DNA of 48,215 nucleotides from Oscillospiraceae bacterium (GTDB taxonomy: Bacteria; Bacillota; Clostridia; Oscillospirales; Acutalibacteraceae). The notes beneath the pieces were generated by a model, which saw only the letters and a program-made list of their open reading frames with translations, did not search any database and was not told the DNA's origin. The position numbers were made by a program, and so were the translations under genes. Positions 35,777 to 43,374 of this stretch are shown here, one piece after another (positions within the stretch are counted from its first letter, which is position 1; every line of letters starts with the position of its first letter). Location of the stretch: NCBI GenBank assembly GCA_902774035.1, contig CACYHA010000014.1:1-48215 (forward strand). The letters are read 5' to 3'.

Positions 35777-36859
35777 TCAGGACAAATTTCGCTCCAGATG
35801 CACGAGGAAATCCTGAATGTTCGTTACAAAGCCCTTGACCGACAACGAGCCGCGGTCGTGGAGCTTGTTGACGGCGAATTCCGAGATATCCACCGAATAG
35901 ATGTAGACCGGGCGGATCACGCCGTCCTGTTCGCAGTAGGAGGGGGTCATGTTGCCCGTTGCGATCGTGTGGAGCTGGGTCGCGAGGCAGATGACCGCCG
36001 TTGCCTTGCGGGTGTGTTCGCGCATGGCGTTCTGGGCCTCATAGACGTTGGGGATGACCTCCGGCAGGGGACCGTCGTCGCGGATGGAGCCGGCAAGGAC
36101 AAAGGGCTTTTTGCATTCCAGCAGGGCGTGCATCACGCCGGTATGCAGATCATGGGTCTGCAGGAAGTTTTCGATGGAACCGGCCTTGCGCACGAGGTTG
36201 ATCGTGTGCAGATGGTGGTAGTGGCCGTTTTCGATTAGCTTTTTCGTATAGATATCCTGCCCGAGGCCGGTGTGGAACAGCGCGGCTTCCAGGTCGTGGG
36301 TCGCAAGCGCGTTGCCGGCAAACAGGCAGTCGCAGTAGCCCTTGCGGATCAGGTTCGCCATGGCGGTTCGGCTGTCGTTGTCGAACACGCAGGCCGGGCC
36401 GAGCACCCAGACGATATAGCCGTGGTCGCGGTCGTTGCGCAGAACCTCATAAAGCTGATCGTAATCGCGGGAAAACGAGGTTTCGCGCGATTGCCCAGTG
36501 CGGAAGGCGAAGGAGGAGGCGCTCGAAGACTCCTCCGTCTGCGCAAAGCAGTTCGCGTGGACGTAAACGCCGCCGGTGCCGTCGTCCGTGCGGCCGACAA
36601 CGACTCGGTCGCCCGCTTTCACGCGGCGCGGCTCCGTCACGACCGGAACGCCGTTTTTGTCGATCACAACGGCGCAGTCCATGCGGCTCTGGCGCAGCAT
36701 TTTCCATTCGCCGCCGATCTTGAAGTATTCCGGGTAGATCGTCGTGGCGTAAAACTGCTCGGGCAAAAAGCCGTCGCCGGCCGGTTCGGTTTTCACGTCC
36801 GGCGCGGAAAGAAACGGTTCAAAGTCAAAGGATGGCGCGATGAATTGCGGAAACTGCAT
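35777..36859 (-). CDS. TIGR00300 family protein (LOR/SDH conserved domain; ornithine cyclodeaminase-type)
   Basis: A 360-residue protein matching the family first named for the LOR/SDH bifunctional conserved region. Hallmarks are YCDCLFAGNALATHDLEAALFHTGLG, GHYHHLHTINLVRKAGSIENFL and PFVLAGSIRDDGPLPEVIPNVYEAQNAMREH. A methanogen member is reported as an NAD-dependent ornithine cyclodeaminase (ornithine to proline plus ammonia), and related domains are fused to arginine dihydrolase in cyanobacteria. The activity here is inferred. The start at 36859 follows GAGGAGGAGC. It is monocistronic, with its own promoter and no amino-acid pathway gene beside it. Confidence 0.8.
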   Translation of the reverse strand: MQFPQFIAPSFDFEPFLSAPDVKTEPAGDGFLPEQFYATTIYPEYFKIGGEWKMLRQSRMDCAVVIDKNGVPVVTEPRRVKAGDRVVVGRTDDGTGGVYVHANCFAQTEESSSASSFAFRTGQSRETSFSRDYDQLYEVLRNDRDHGYIVWVLGPACVFDNDSRTAMANLIRKGYCDCLFAGNALATHDLEAALFHTGLGQDIYTKKLIENGHYHHLHTINLVRKAGSIENFLQTHDLHTGVMHALLECKKPFVLAGSIRDDGPLPEVIPNVYEAQNAMREHTRKATAVICLATQLHTIATGNMTPSYCEQDGVIRPVYIYSVDISEFAVNKLHDRGSLSVKGFVTNIQDFLVHLERNLS

Positions 36860-36897
36860 TTTTATGCTCCTCCTCGGTTGAATTTTTCTTTGCTATT

Positions 36898-36925
36898 ATT
36901 ATAGCAGAATCCAAACAGAAAGCAA
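36898..36925 (-). promoter_or_regulatory. promoter of TIGR00300 gene
   Basis: On the minus strand, -35 TTGCTT (36920-36925), a 16-nt spacer and perfect -10 TATAAT (36898-36903). Confidence 0.7.
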
Positions 36926-37022
36926 GCCCTTTTTCTCAAGGTGACCGATGATCTGCGCAGATATGCAGTTTTTGACGGAACGTCCCTGCCCCCTGTTCCC
37001 CTACCCCTGGCACCTGACCACG

Positions 37023-37051
37023 AAAAAAACGCCCCGACTGTTGTCGAGGCG
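37023..37051 (-). terminator. terminator after BspA-like gene
   Basis: On the minus strand CGCCTCGAC pairs with GTCGGGGCG (one T-G pair) with a 4-nt loop, followed by T7. A C-rich low-complexity tract lies at about 36985-37015. Confidence 0.8.
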
Positions 37052-37073
37052 GTTTTTGGCGGTTTCACCGAAA

Positions 37074-37988
37074 TTATCTGCCGAACAGGCGGGCAAAGAA
37101 ATCGAGAATCATTTGTAAAATGCGCTCAAAGAAGCTGAGCTTTGCCGGAGATTCCTCCTGCGTCGGTTGTGTCGGCGAGGTTGGCGTGGTCGGATTGGTC
37201 GGCGTAACGGGATCGGACGGCGCACCCAAGATATGAAGCTGTGCGCCGGTCAGCGGTTCGTTGCCATTTCCCAATGTGATTGCATTCCAGTCAGCCTGTG
37301 AGCCATAATAATAAACGTGAGAGATCGTATTCGTTGTTTTACCGCTTTGCTTATAAAACGCATTCTGACCGATGACTTCAACCTTGTTATACATTGTGAC
37401 GTTCACAAGTTTACACTCGGAAAATGCATAACCGCCAACCATTTCGACCTTTCTACCCAACGAGAGATCTGAAATCGGGCACTGGTGAAATGCGTAATCT
37501 CCTATGTTTTCAACGGAATCTGGAATTGTGAACGTGTTTAATGCGGTGCATTTATCAAAAGCATGTGCGCCGATATTTTTAAGTATTGAACTAAATTTAA
37601 CGGAAACCAGGTTGGTACACGATGCAAAAGCGTATTCTCCAATTGTTTCAAGGCTCTGCGGGCATTCAACCTTTGTAATACTTTTGTAATAACGGAACGC
37701 ATTACTTCCGATTTTTGTGACGCCGTTTCCAATGACAACGCGCAACGTCATAGATGAATATTGATCCCAAGGTGTGCGTACAGAGACGTCATTTTTTCCC
37801 TGATAATCATCCATAGCGCCGTTTCCGCTGATGGTCAGTGTTTTTGACGCTTCGCTGTATGTCCATGTCAGTCCGGAACCGCAGCCGCCGCTTGCGTCGG
37901 CTGCAAAGCTGACGAAGCAAACGCTGAGTGACAGCAGCAACATGAACACGCTTAAAAGAACGGATAGGGTTTGTTTTGCTTTTTTCAT
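37074..37988 (-). CDS. BspA-like leucine-rich repeat secreted protein
   Basis: A 304-residue exported protein. The signal peptide spans about residues 1-30 (QTLSVLLSVFMLLLSLSVCFVSFA). An N-terminal module CGSGLTWTYSEASKTLTISGNGAMDDY is common in clostridial surface proteins. LRR_5 (BspA/TpLRR) repeats cover about 90-200: TKIGSNAFRYYKSITKVECPQSLETIGEYAFASC. A Pro/Thr linker (PTNPTTPTSPTQPTQ) leads to an amphipathic end, FFERILQMILDFFARLFGR. Probably a surface adhesin. It is preceded by two TGACA-n9-TGTCA operators and divergent from an HTH gene. The start at 37988 follows AGAAGGAGGACTCTCT. Confidence 0.85.
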   Translation of the reverse strand: MKKAKQTLSVLLSVFMLLLSLSVCFVSFAADASGGCGSGLTWTYSEASKTLTISGNGAMDDYQGKNDVSVRTPWDQYSSMTLRVVIGNGVTKIGSNAFRYYKSITKVECPQSLETIGEYAFASCTNLVSVKFSSILKNIGAHAFDKCTALNTFTIPDSVENIGDYAFHQCPISDLSLGRKVEMVGGYAFSECKLVNVTMYNKVEVIGQNAFYKQSGKTTNTISHVYYYGSQADWNAITLGNGNEPLTGAQLHILGAPSDPVTPTNPTTPTSPTQPTQEESPAKLSFFERILQMILDFFARLFGR

Positions 37989-38003
37989 AGAGAGTCCTCC
38001 TTC

Positions 38004-38074
38004 TGACATTCACTAAATGTCATTTTTTCTTAATTATAGCATATAATTTTCTTGTTGACAAGCAGTAAATGTCA
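38004..38074. promoter_or_regulatory. two TGACA-n9-TGTCA operators at the divergent BspA/HTH promoter
   Basis: TGACA-n9-TGTCA occurs at 38004-38022 (a longer palindrome TGACATT-n5-AATGTCA) and at 38056-38074. Both share the TAAATGTCA right side. The first lies just after the -10 of the minus-strand promoter and the second covers its -35. They are likely sites of the adjacent XRE protein. Confidence 0.75.
38033..38061 (-). promoter_or_regulatory. promoter of BspA-like gene
   Basis: On the minus strand, -35 TTGTCA (38056-38061), a 17-nt spacer and perfect -10 TATAAT (38033-38038). Confidence 0.75.
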
Positions 38075-38103
38075 AAAAGACGAAAAATCTTGGAGGGACT
38101 TTT

Positions 38104-38346
38104 TTGTTCATCAATAAAACGGCAGACGGACGCAACAATATTTGCGGTGTAAATATTGCGCGTTTGCGCAAGGAAATCCACATTTCCCAGCGGGCGCTGG
38201 CGGATCGGTTGCAACTGGAAGGGCTGGATATTGACAAAAATGCCATTCAACGGATTGAATCAGGACAGAGGTTTTTAACGGACATTGAATTACAGTATTT
38301 CTGCAAAGCCCTCCACGTTTCTTTTGATACGCTCTTTCAACTCTGA
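38104..38346 (+). CDS. small XRE-type HTH regulator
   Basis: An 80-residue protein starting at TTG 38104, selected because GGAGGG lies 7 nt upstream. The helix-turn-helix covers about residues 17-55: VNIARLRKEIHISQRALADRLQLEGLDIDKNAIQRIESGQRFLTD, with an unusually long loop between the helices that is common in a clostridial XRE subgroup. It is divergent from the BspA-like gene. Paired operators in the shared 115-bp region suggest it controls that surface protein and possibly itself. A bidirectional terminator follows. Confidence 0.8.
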   Translation: MFINKTADGRNNICGVNIARLRKEIHISQRALADRLQLEGLDIDKNAIQRIESGQRFLTDIELQYFCKALHVSFDTLFQL

Positions 38347-38384
38347 CTACCGGACTAACGACTAACAGCTAACAGCGATTCACG

Positions 38385-38415
38385 AAAAAAAACGCCCCAA
38401 ATCGGGGCGTTTTTC
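38385..38415. terminator. bidirectional terminator between HTH and GGGtGRT genes
   Basis: AACGCCCC (38391-38398) pairs with GGGGCGTT (38404-38411), with A8 before and T5 after, so it serves both convergent genes. A small repeat of CTAAC units sits just before it (38353-38375). Confidence 0.88.
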
Positions 38416-38428
38416 AATACGCTTTTAC

Positions 38429-39427
38429 TTATTTGCACGCTTCTTCCACGGCCACTGCGCAAGCGACGGTCGCGCCGACCATCGGGTTGTTGCCCATGCC
38501 GATCAGGCCCATCATCTCCACGTGCGCGGGCACGGAGGAGGAACCTGCGAACTGTGCGTCGGAATGCATACGACCCATGGTGTCGGTCATGCCGTAGGAA
38601 GCCGGGCCTGCCGCCATGTTGTCCGGGTGCAGGGTGCGGCCCGTGCCGCCGCCGGACGCCACGGAGAAGTAGCTCACGCCGTTTTCCGTGCACCATTTTT
38701 TATAGGTGCCGGCAACGGGGTGCTGGAAGCGGGTCGGGTTGGTGGAGTTGCCGGTGATGGAAACGCCGACGTTCTCCAGCTTCATGATCGCAACGCCCTC
38801 GGGGACGTTGTCGGCGCCGTAGCAGCGGACCTTGGCGCGCGGGCCGTCGGAATAGGCCTTTTCATCAACGACGGTGACGGTCTCCGTGTAGGGATCGAAC
38901 TCCGTTTTCACATAGGTGAAGCCGTTGATCCGGGAGATGATCATCGCGGCGTCCTTGCCGAGACCGTTCAGGATCACGCGCAGGGGCTGCACGCGCACCT
39001 TGTTGGCGTTGAGGGCGATTTTAATCGCGCCTTCCGCGGCGGCAAAGCTCTCGTGACCGGCAAGGAAGCAGAAGCATTCCGTCTCTTCGGAAAGCAGCAT
39101 TTTGCCGAGGTTGCCGTGGCCGAGGCCGACCTTGCGGTTTTCGGCAACGGAACCGGGGATGCAGAACGACTGGAGGCCTTCGCCGATGGCGGCGGCAGCG
39201 TCGGCAGCCTTGGTGCAGCCCTTCTTGAGCGCGATGGCGCAGCCGACGGTGTAGGCCCAGACGGCGTTTTCAAAGCAGATGGGCTGGGTCTCGCGCACGA
39301 TCTTGTCGACGTCGATGCCCTTTGCAAGGGTCAGATCTTTGCATTCCTCGATGGAGGAGATGCCGTATTCCTTCAGAACGGCGAGGATCTTGTCCGCGCG
39401 TCTTTCATAGTTTTCAAACAAAGCCAT
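38429..39427 (-). CDS. GGGtGRT family protein
   Basis: A 332-residue protein of the GGGtGRT family, named from the motif seen here as SVASGGGTGRTLHPDNMAAGPASYG (about residues 260-284). Other conserved parts are CFENAVWAYTVGCAIALKKG, GLGHGNLGKMLLSEETECFCFLAGHESFAAAEGAIKIA and the end VEMMGLIGMGNNPMVGATVACAVAVEEA. The biochemical function is unknown. It is nearly always encoded next to a NifU-like scaffold protein, as here (upstream, 13 nt apart), so a linked role with iron-sulfur chemistry is inferred, not shown. Cysteines are spread over the chain, with no ferredoxin-type cluster. Confidence 0.88.
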   Translation of the reverse strand: MALFENYERRADKILAVLKEYGISSIEECKDLTLAKGIDVDKIVRETQPICFENAVWAYTVGCAIALKKGCTKAADAAAAIGEGLQSFCIPGSVAENRKVGLGHGNLGKMLLSEETECFCFLAGHESFAAAEGAIKIALNANKVRVQPLRVILNGLGKDAAMIISRINGFTYVKTEFDPYTETVTVVDEKAYSDGPRAKVRCYGADNVPEGVAIMKLENVGVSITGNSTNPTRFQHPVAGTYKKWCTENGVSYFSVASGGGTGRTLHPDNMAAGPASYGMTDTMGRMHSDAQFAGSSSVPAHVEMMGLIGMGNNPMVGATVACAVAVEEACK

Positions 39428-39440
39428 GTTCCTTACCTCC

Positions 39441-40133
39441 TTATTCCTGACGGGGATCGATATACTTCACGGCGTCGGCAAATCTGCCGTAAGTGCCCTT
39501 GGCCTTTTCGTATGCCGTGTTCGCGTCGTCGCCCTTCTTCATGAAGTCGGTCATCTTGCCGAGGGAAACGAATTCATAGCCGATCACCTGATCGTCCGCG
39601 TCCAGCGCCATGCGGGTCACATAGCCTTCCGCCATCTCCAGATAGCGCGTGCCCTTCAGCTTGGTGCCGTACATGGTGCCGACCTGGGAGCGAAGACCCT
39701 TGCCGAGGTCCTCCAGACCTGCGCCGACGGTCAGACCGTCGTCGGAGAATGCGGACTGGGAACGGCCGTAAACGATCTGCAGGAACAGTTCGCGCATCGC
39801 GGTGTTGATCGCGTCGCAGACAAGGTCGGTGTTGAGCGCTTCGAGGATGGTTTTGCCGGGCAGGATCTCGCTCGCCATCGCGGCGGAATGGGTCATGCCG
39901 GAGCAGCCGATGGTTTCCACAAGCGCTTCCTCGATGATGCCGTTTTTGATGTTCAGTGAAAGCTTGCAGGCGCCCTGCTGCGGCGCACACCAGCCGATAC
40001 CGTGGGTGAAACCGGAAATATCCTTGATTTCATACGCCTTGACCCATTTACCCTCTTCGGGAATGGGCGCCGGTCCGTGGTGCGGTCCTTTTGCGACCGT
40101 GCACATTCTTTCGACCTCATGTGAATAATTCAT
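39441..40133 (-). CDS. NifU-like iron-sulfur scaffold-type protein paired with GGGtGRT
   Basis: A 230-residue protein beginning MNYSHEVERMCTVAKGPHHG. The middle has a NifU/IscU-type segment LVETIGCSGMTHSAAMASEILPGKTILEALN (about 88-118) with one of the expected cysteines; the others (GWCAPQQGACKL, LVCDAI) are at altered positions compared with SufU/IscU. A C-terminal extension of about 90 residues is specific to this pair. Cluster assembly is inferred from the fold alone. The start at 40133 has AAAGGAG upstream, and its own promoter lies at 40203-40231. Confidence 0.85.
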   Translation of the reverse strand: MNYSHEVERMCTVAKGPHHGPAPIPEEGKWVKAYEIKDISGFTHGIGWCAPQQGACKLSLNIKNGIIEEALVETIGCSGMTHSAAMASEILPGKTILEALNTDLVCDAINTAMRELFLQIVYGRSQSAFSDDGLTVGAGLEDLGKGLRSQVGTMYGTKLKGTRYLEMAEGYVTRMALDADDQVIGYEFVSLGKMTDFMKKGDDANTAYEKAKGTYGRFADAVKYIDPRQE

Positions 40134-40202
40134 GTTGCTTTTTTCTCCTTTCGGATCTTTATTCATCGGTTCGGGCGGCGATGCCGCGTAATACCATTTT
40201 TA

Positions 40203-40231
40203 ATGATAACAAATATCGAACGCCGTTGCAA
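40203..40231 (-). promoter_or_regulatory. promoter of NifU-like/GGGtGRT operon
   Basis: On the minus strand, -35 TTGCAA (40226-40231), a 17-nt spacer, and -10 TATCAT (40203-40208). Confidence 0.6.
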
Positions 40232-40291
40232 TAGTTTCGGCCAAAAAAACCGAACTTTTTTGCCCTGCAAAACGATCTTGGGAAAAAACGC

Positions 40292-40320
40292 TTGCATTTG
40301 CGGGAAAGATTTGCTATAAT
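40292..40320 (+). promoter_or_regulatory. promoter of small secreted protein gene
   Basis: -35 TTGCAT (40292-40297), a 17-nt spacer and perfect -10 TATAAT (40315-40320), preceded by TTGC. Confidence 0.75.
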
Positions 40321-40361
40321 GATTCCGCCTATCAATAAATCTTATGAAAGAAGGACTTGTT

Positions 40362-40658
40362 ATGAAAAAATTGATTGCTGTTCTGTTGAGCGTGCTTGTG
40401 CTGCTCTCCGCGCTGAGCGTGCTTTGCTTCGCGGAATATCCGGTGCCGGGCCGCGACGAACCGAGCGTGGAGACCGCGGTGGAAAACACCATCGGCAAGT
40501 GGATCCCCACGGGCGAGGACACCTCGAACGCTGTCTTTGGCTTTCTCGACAGTATGCGCGGCTTTTTGAACAGCCTGCGCGACGTCTATGAGGACCTGCT
40601 GTACCGGTTCCGGGAATCCATCCAGTCCATCGAATGGGTGCCCGGCTGGATGCGGTGA
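40362..40658 (+). CDS. small secreted protein
   Basis: A 98-residue product with a clear signal peptide (MKKLIAVLLSVLVLLSALSVLCFA) and a mature part of about 74 residues: EYPVPGRDEPSVETAVENTIGKW, then an amphipathic helix FLDSMRGFLNSLRDVYEDLLYRFRES. No family was recognised. The start at 40362 follows GAAAGAAGG; the earlier ATG at 40344 overlaps that site. It is 44 nt ahead of a BspA-like gene, so the two are likely cotranscribed and both exported. Confidence 0.7.
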   Translation: MKKLIAVLLSVLVLLSALSVLCFAEYPVPGRDEPSVETAVENTIGKWIPTGEDTSNAVFGFLDSMRGFLNSLRDVYEDLLYRFRESIQSIEWVPGWMR

Positions 40659-40702
40659 CCCGAAGCTGACCCTGAAAACCATTTGAAAAGGAGAAATACA
40701 CC

Positions 40703-41815
40703 ATGAAACGTACAACAAAACTCTTGGCGATTCTGCTGGCGGTTCTTCTGACGGCAACCGCTCTGCCGTTCGCGGCTGTGGGAATCAAAAAGGATTACGG
40801 CACCTGCGGCGACGGTGTGGAGTGGAGCTTTAACCAGTTGAACAACACCATGACCATCCGGCGCGCCCAGAGCAAAACCAAGCCCGTAACGATGAGCGAT
40901 TATTCGACGGAGAATCCGCCCCAGTGGATCAAGCTCGGCGAGCTGGACAACGAGATCTTCGGCTCGATCTGCAAGCTGATTGTGGACAAGGGCGTGAAAA
41001 ACGTCGGCGCCTATGCGTTTGAAAACTGCACTGCACTGACGGAAGTGGAGCTGAGGGACGACGCGGTCACCATCGGCAACGGCGCGTTCAAGGACTGCGT
41101 CAACCTGGAAAAGGTCACGGCGCCGGAAACGCTGGAAAACATCGGGGACAATGCATTTTTCAATTGCACGGCCCTCAGCAATTTCCCGATGCCGAAGAAA
41201 CTGAAGACGATCGGTAAGAATGCGTTCTATCAGTGCTGGTCTCTGCTGGATGTGACGGTGCCCGGCACGGTGGACACGATTTCCGACTTCGCCTTTTTCC
41301 GCTGTGATTCCATCAAAAAGCTGAAGCTGGAAAAGGGTGTGAAGCACATCGGCAACAGCGCGTTCGCGGAATGCACCAGCCTGCTGAATGCAGAGCTTTC
41401 CGAAACTTTGCAGTCGCTGGGCATGGGCAGCTTCTCAAACTGCTATTCTCTGACGAAGATCAAGATCTCCAAGCCGGTGAATACCATCCCGAAAAGCGCA
41501 TTTGCGGGTTGCTTTAACCTTACGGAAGTGGAATTCTACAACGGCGTGCACATCATTGAAGAGGGCGCGTTCGATCAATGCCCGATCACCACGGTAAAAT
41601 TCCACGGCAACAGCGAACAGTATCAGCGCATCCGCATCGACAGCTTCAACGAAGCGGTGGAACTGAAAAAGGAAAACCTGAACAATTTTGAGTTCATCGA
41701 GGATGCGGCGGACGAGAAGGAACCCGAGAAGAAAGAATCCTTCCTCGACAAGGTGAAGGCGTTCTTCAACAAGATCCTCAAGTTCTTCAAGGACCTCTTC
41801 GCATCGATCATCTGA
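40703..41815 (+). CDS. BspA-like leucine-rich repeat secreted protein
   Basis: A 370-residue exported protein. Signal peptide at about residues 1-26 (TTKLLAILLAVLLTATALPFAAVG), then the module YGTCGDGVEWSFNQLNNTMTI. Eight or so BspA/TpLRR repeats of about 23 residues cover about 85-310 (NVGAYAFENCTALTEVELRDDAVTIGNGAFKDCVNLEKV). The end is charged with an amphipathic tail, FLDKVKAFFNKILKFFKDLFASII, similar in style to the tail of the protein at 37074-37988. Likely a surface adhesin. Start behind AAAAGGAGAAATACACC. Confidence 0.85.
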   Translation: MKRTTKLLAILLAVLLTATALPFAAVGIKKDYGTCGDGVEWSFNQLNNTMTIRRAQSKTKPVTMSDYSTENPPQWIKLGELDNEIFGSICKLIVDKGVKNVGAYAFENCTALTEVELRDDAVTIGNGAFKDCVNLEKVTAPETLENIGDNAFFNCTALSNFPMPKKLKTIGKNAFYQCWSLLDVTVPGTVDTISDFAFFRCDSIKKLKLEKGVKHIGNSAFAECTSLLNAELSETLQSLGMGSFSNCYSLTKIKISKPVNTIPKSAFAGCFNLTEVEFYNGVHIIEEGAFDQCPITTVKFHGNSEQYQRIRIDSFNEAVELKKENLNNFEFIEDAADEKEPEKKESFLDKVKAFFNKILKFFKDLFASII

Positions 41816-41833
41816 TCGCCCGAAAAAATGCAA

Positions 41834-41866
41834 CCGGCACATCCTGCACCGTGCGGGATGTGCCGG
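41834..41866. other. 11-bp hairpin after BspA-like gene
   Basis: CCGGCACATCC (41834-41844) pairs with the GGATGTGCCGG ending at 41866, with an inner GCA/TGC stem. The plus strand continues AAAA rather than T, so termination on that strand is doubtful; the minus strand has TTTT after the stem. Confidence 0.5.
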
Positions 41867-41907
41867 AAAACCGTTCTGCCTGCCGCGTTCAAAGGCGGCA
41901 GCAATAC

Positions 41908-41981
41908 GCCTCCTTAGTTTAATGGATAGAATAAACCCCTCCTAAGGGTTTGAAACGGCTATCACTTTTTGGAGCAAGGCG
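41908..41981 (+). pseudogene. degenerate tRNA-Arg(CCU)
   Basis: The first about 45 nt match the intact gene at 42012: 5' acceptor GCCTCCT, D-arm with ATGGATA, and an anticodon stem AACCC/GGGTT with loop CTCCTAA (anticodon CCU). After that no TTCGANT T-loop or matching GGGGGT acceptor end is found, so it cannot fold into a full tRNA. Its right boundary is uncertain. Confidence 0.65.
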
Positions 41982-42011
41982 AACGATACAAGTTCAATTG
42001 AATACAAACAC

Positions 42012-42086
42012 GCCTCCTTAGTTAAATGGATATAACATGCTCCTCCTAAGGGCAAGTTGTGGGTTCGATTCCCGCAGGGGGTGCCA
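42012..42086 (+). tRNA. tRNA-Arg (CCU)
   Basis: Complete cloverleaf: acceptor GCCTCCT/AGGGGGT (one G-U at 1-72), D-stem GTTA/TAAC, anticodon stem TGCTC/GGGCA with loop CTCCTAA (CCU), T-stem GTGGG/CCCGC with loop TTCGATT, discriminator G and encoded CCA. The A-T D-stem is unusual but paired. Confidence 0.88.
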
Positions 42087-42212
42087 GAAAGTCCTTGATT
42101 TTCAAGGGCTTTTTGATTTTTCTATGCGCAGAACAAACTTCGTTGGTGCATACCATGACAAAACCGAACCGGCGTCATTTTTGCCCGAAAACTCCATCTT
42201 TGCGTCATTCGT

Positions 42213-42238
42213 CTGCTAATAAAATTAGCAGGTTTTTT
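42213..42238 (+). terminator. terminator downstream of tRNA-Arg
   Basis: CTGCTAAT (42213-42220) pairs with ATTAGCAG (42224-42231), loop AAA, then G and T6. The heptamer TGCTAAT recurs at 42255, 42267 and 42301, and in reverse at 42225 and 42364. Confidence 0.75.
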
Positions 42239-42373
42239 GCCGTTTTTAACAATCTGCTAATCGATCTGCTAATTGAAGCCTCTCAAATTCATCATCGGCT
42301 TGCTAATCGGAAACGTCGAACGACGCCAGTTTAAGCTTTATTTGTTTAACGAAACGCAGGCAAATTAGCACAA

Positions 42374-42814
42374 ATGCAAGCGCTTGCCAAGTCCTTACCG
42401 GAATATTCTGTTGTTCGTGAAATGCCCTGTATAGGCGACGTTCTTGCGCCTCGTATCATTGCTGAAATCGGAGATGTGAATAGATTTCACAATAAACACG
42501 CTTTGATTGCTTATGCCGGCATTGATGCTCCGCCCTATCAGTCAGGCTCTTTCAACGCAACCGAACGTCATATTTCAAAACGCGGGAACGGTTATTTGAG
42601 GAAGACCGGTTATGAGATCATGCAATCTCTCATTCAGCACAAGCCTGTCGGCGATCCGGTGTATGACTTTATTCAAAAGAAACGCTCCGAGGGCAAATGC
42701 GGCAAAGAAGCCATGATTGCCGGTCTTAACAAATTCCTGCGCATCTACTACGGTAGAGTAACTGAGCTTTACGACAGCATAACCGAAGAGTTGGTTTTCT
42801 GCAGTAGAATCTGA
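42374..42814 (+). pseudogene. IS110 family transposase, C-terminal remnant
   Basis: These 146 residues correspond to the Transposase_20 C-terminal domain of IS110 enzymes: SVVREMPCIGDVLAPRIIAEIGDVNRF, LIAYAGIDAPPYQSGSFN, HISKRGNGYLRKTGYEIMQS. The conserved Ser of this domain lies in the QSGSF segment. The N-terminal RuvC-like DEDD domain (about 200 residues) is missing, and no upstream in-frame sequence resembles it, so the element is inactive. IS110 elements use a bridge RNA encoded in their flanks; nothing intact can be assigned here. Confidence 0.88.
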
Positions 42815-43374
42815 TTAAGCTTTAGATTTCAACCACTGCATACTTTTTCAAAGTGGCAATTCTCTTTTCCTGCCGCTTTGTTTTACTATGCCTTTATTTC
42901 TCCATATTTTTTATGCTTTTGCCTATTGACTTTTTTTAGCAGGTTTTTTCTCTGAATATCGTATTACCCGTTGACGAAAGTGCGCTCTTGATGATAAACT
43001 AATCATAGAAATTCAACTCTCCTTGGTTGTGTGTTTTTGTGGTTATTAACATCATACCATATTTTGAGTTGAATTTCTTTTTTATTTGTTACCTATCAAT
43101 TGTACCACAACATTTTTAAGCCGTTTGACGTCGCATAAAATAAAAAAAGAATACAGCAAAGCGGAATTTTAAGTGAATTGCTCGGTTGTAAAAAAGAACG
43201 AATTAATCATAAAAAAGTTGACAAGATTTTAAAATATTTGTTGATTTTCTAAGAAAAATCGAATATAATTAAAAAATCAGATGGCGTGAATAAAACGGTT
43301 GAAACAAATCGGAATCAAAAACTGAAAGTGTCATGCGGATACGTCTGATCTTTTGTTGATGGGAGGAGTACACC
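42815..43374. other. AT-rich noncoding region after IS110 remnant
   Basis: This 560-bp stretch has no credible gene. It contains a 13-bp perfect inverted repeat, AGAAATTCAACTC (43007-43019) with 43066-43078, followed by TTTTTTATTTG, which may be a terminator or an insertion-sequence end. The rightmost part carries the promoter of the next gene. Confidence 0.6.
43241..43269 (+). promoter_or_regulatory. promoter of zinc-ribbon/SH3 protein gene
   Basis: -35 TTGATT (43241-43246), a 17-nt spacer and perfect -10 TATAAT (43264-43269). A TTGACA also occurs at 43218-43223, but without a well-spaced -10. Confidence 0.65.
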
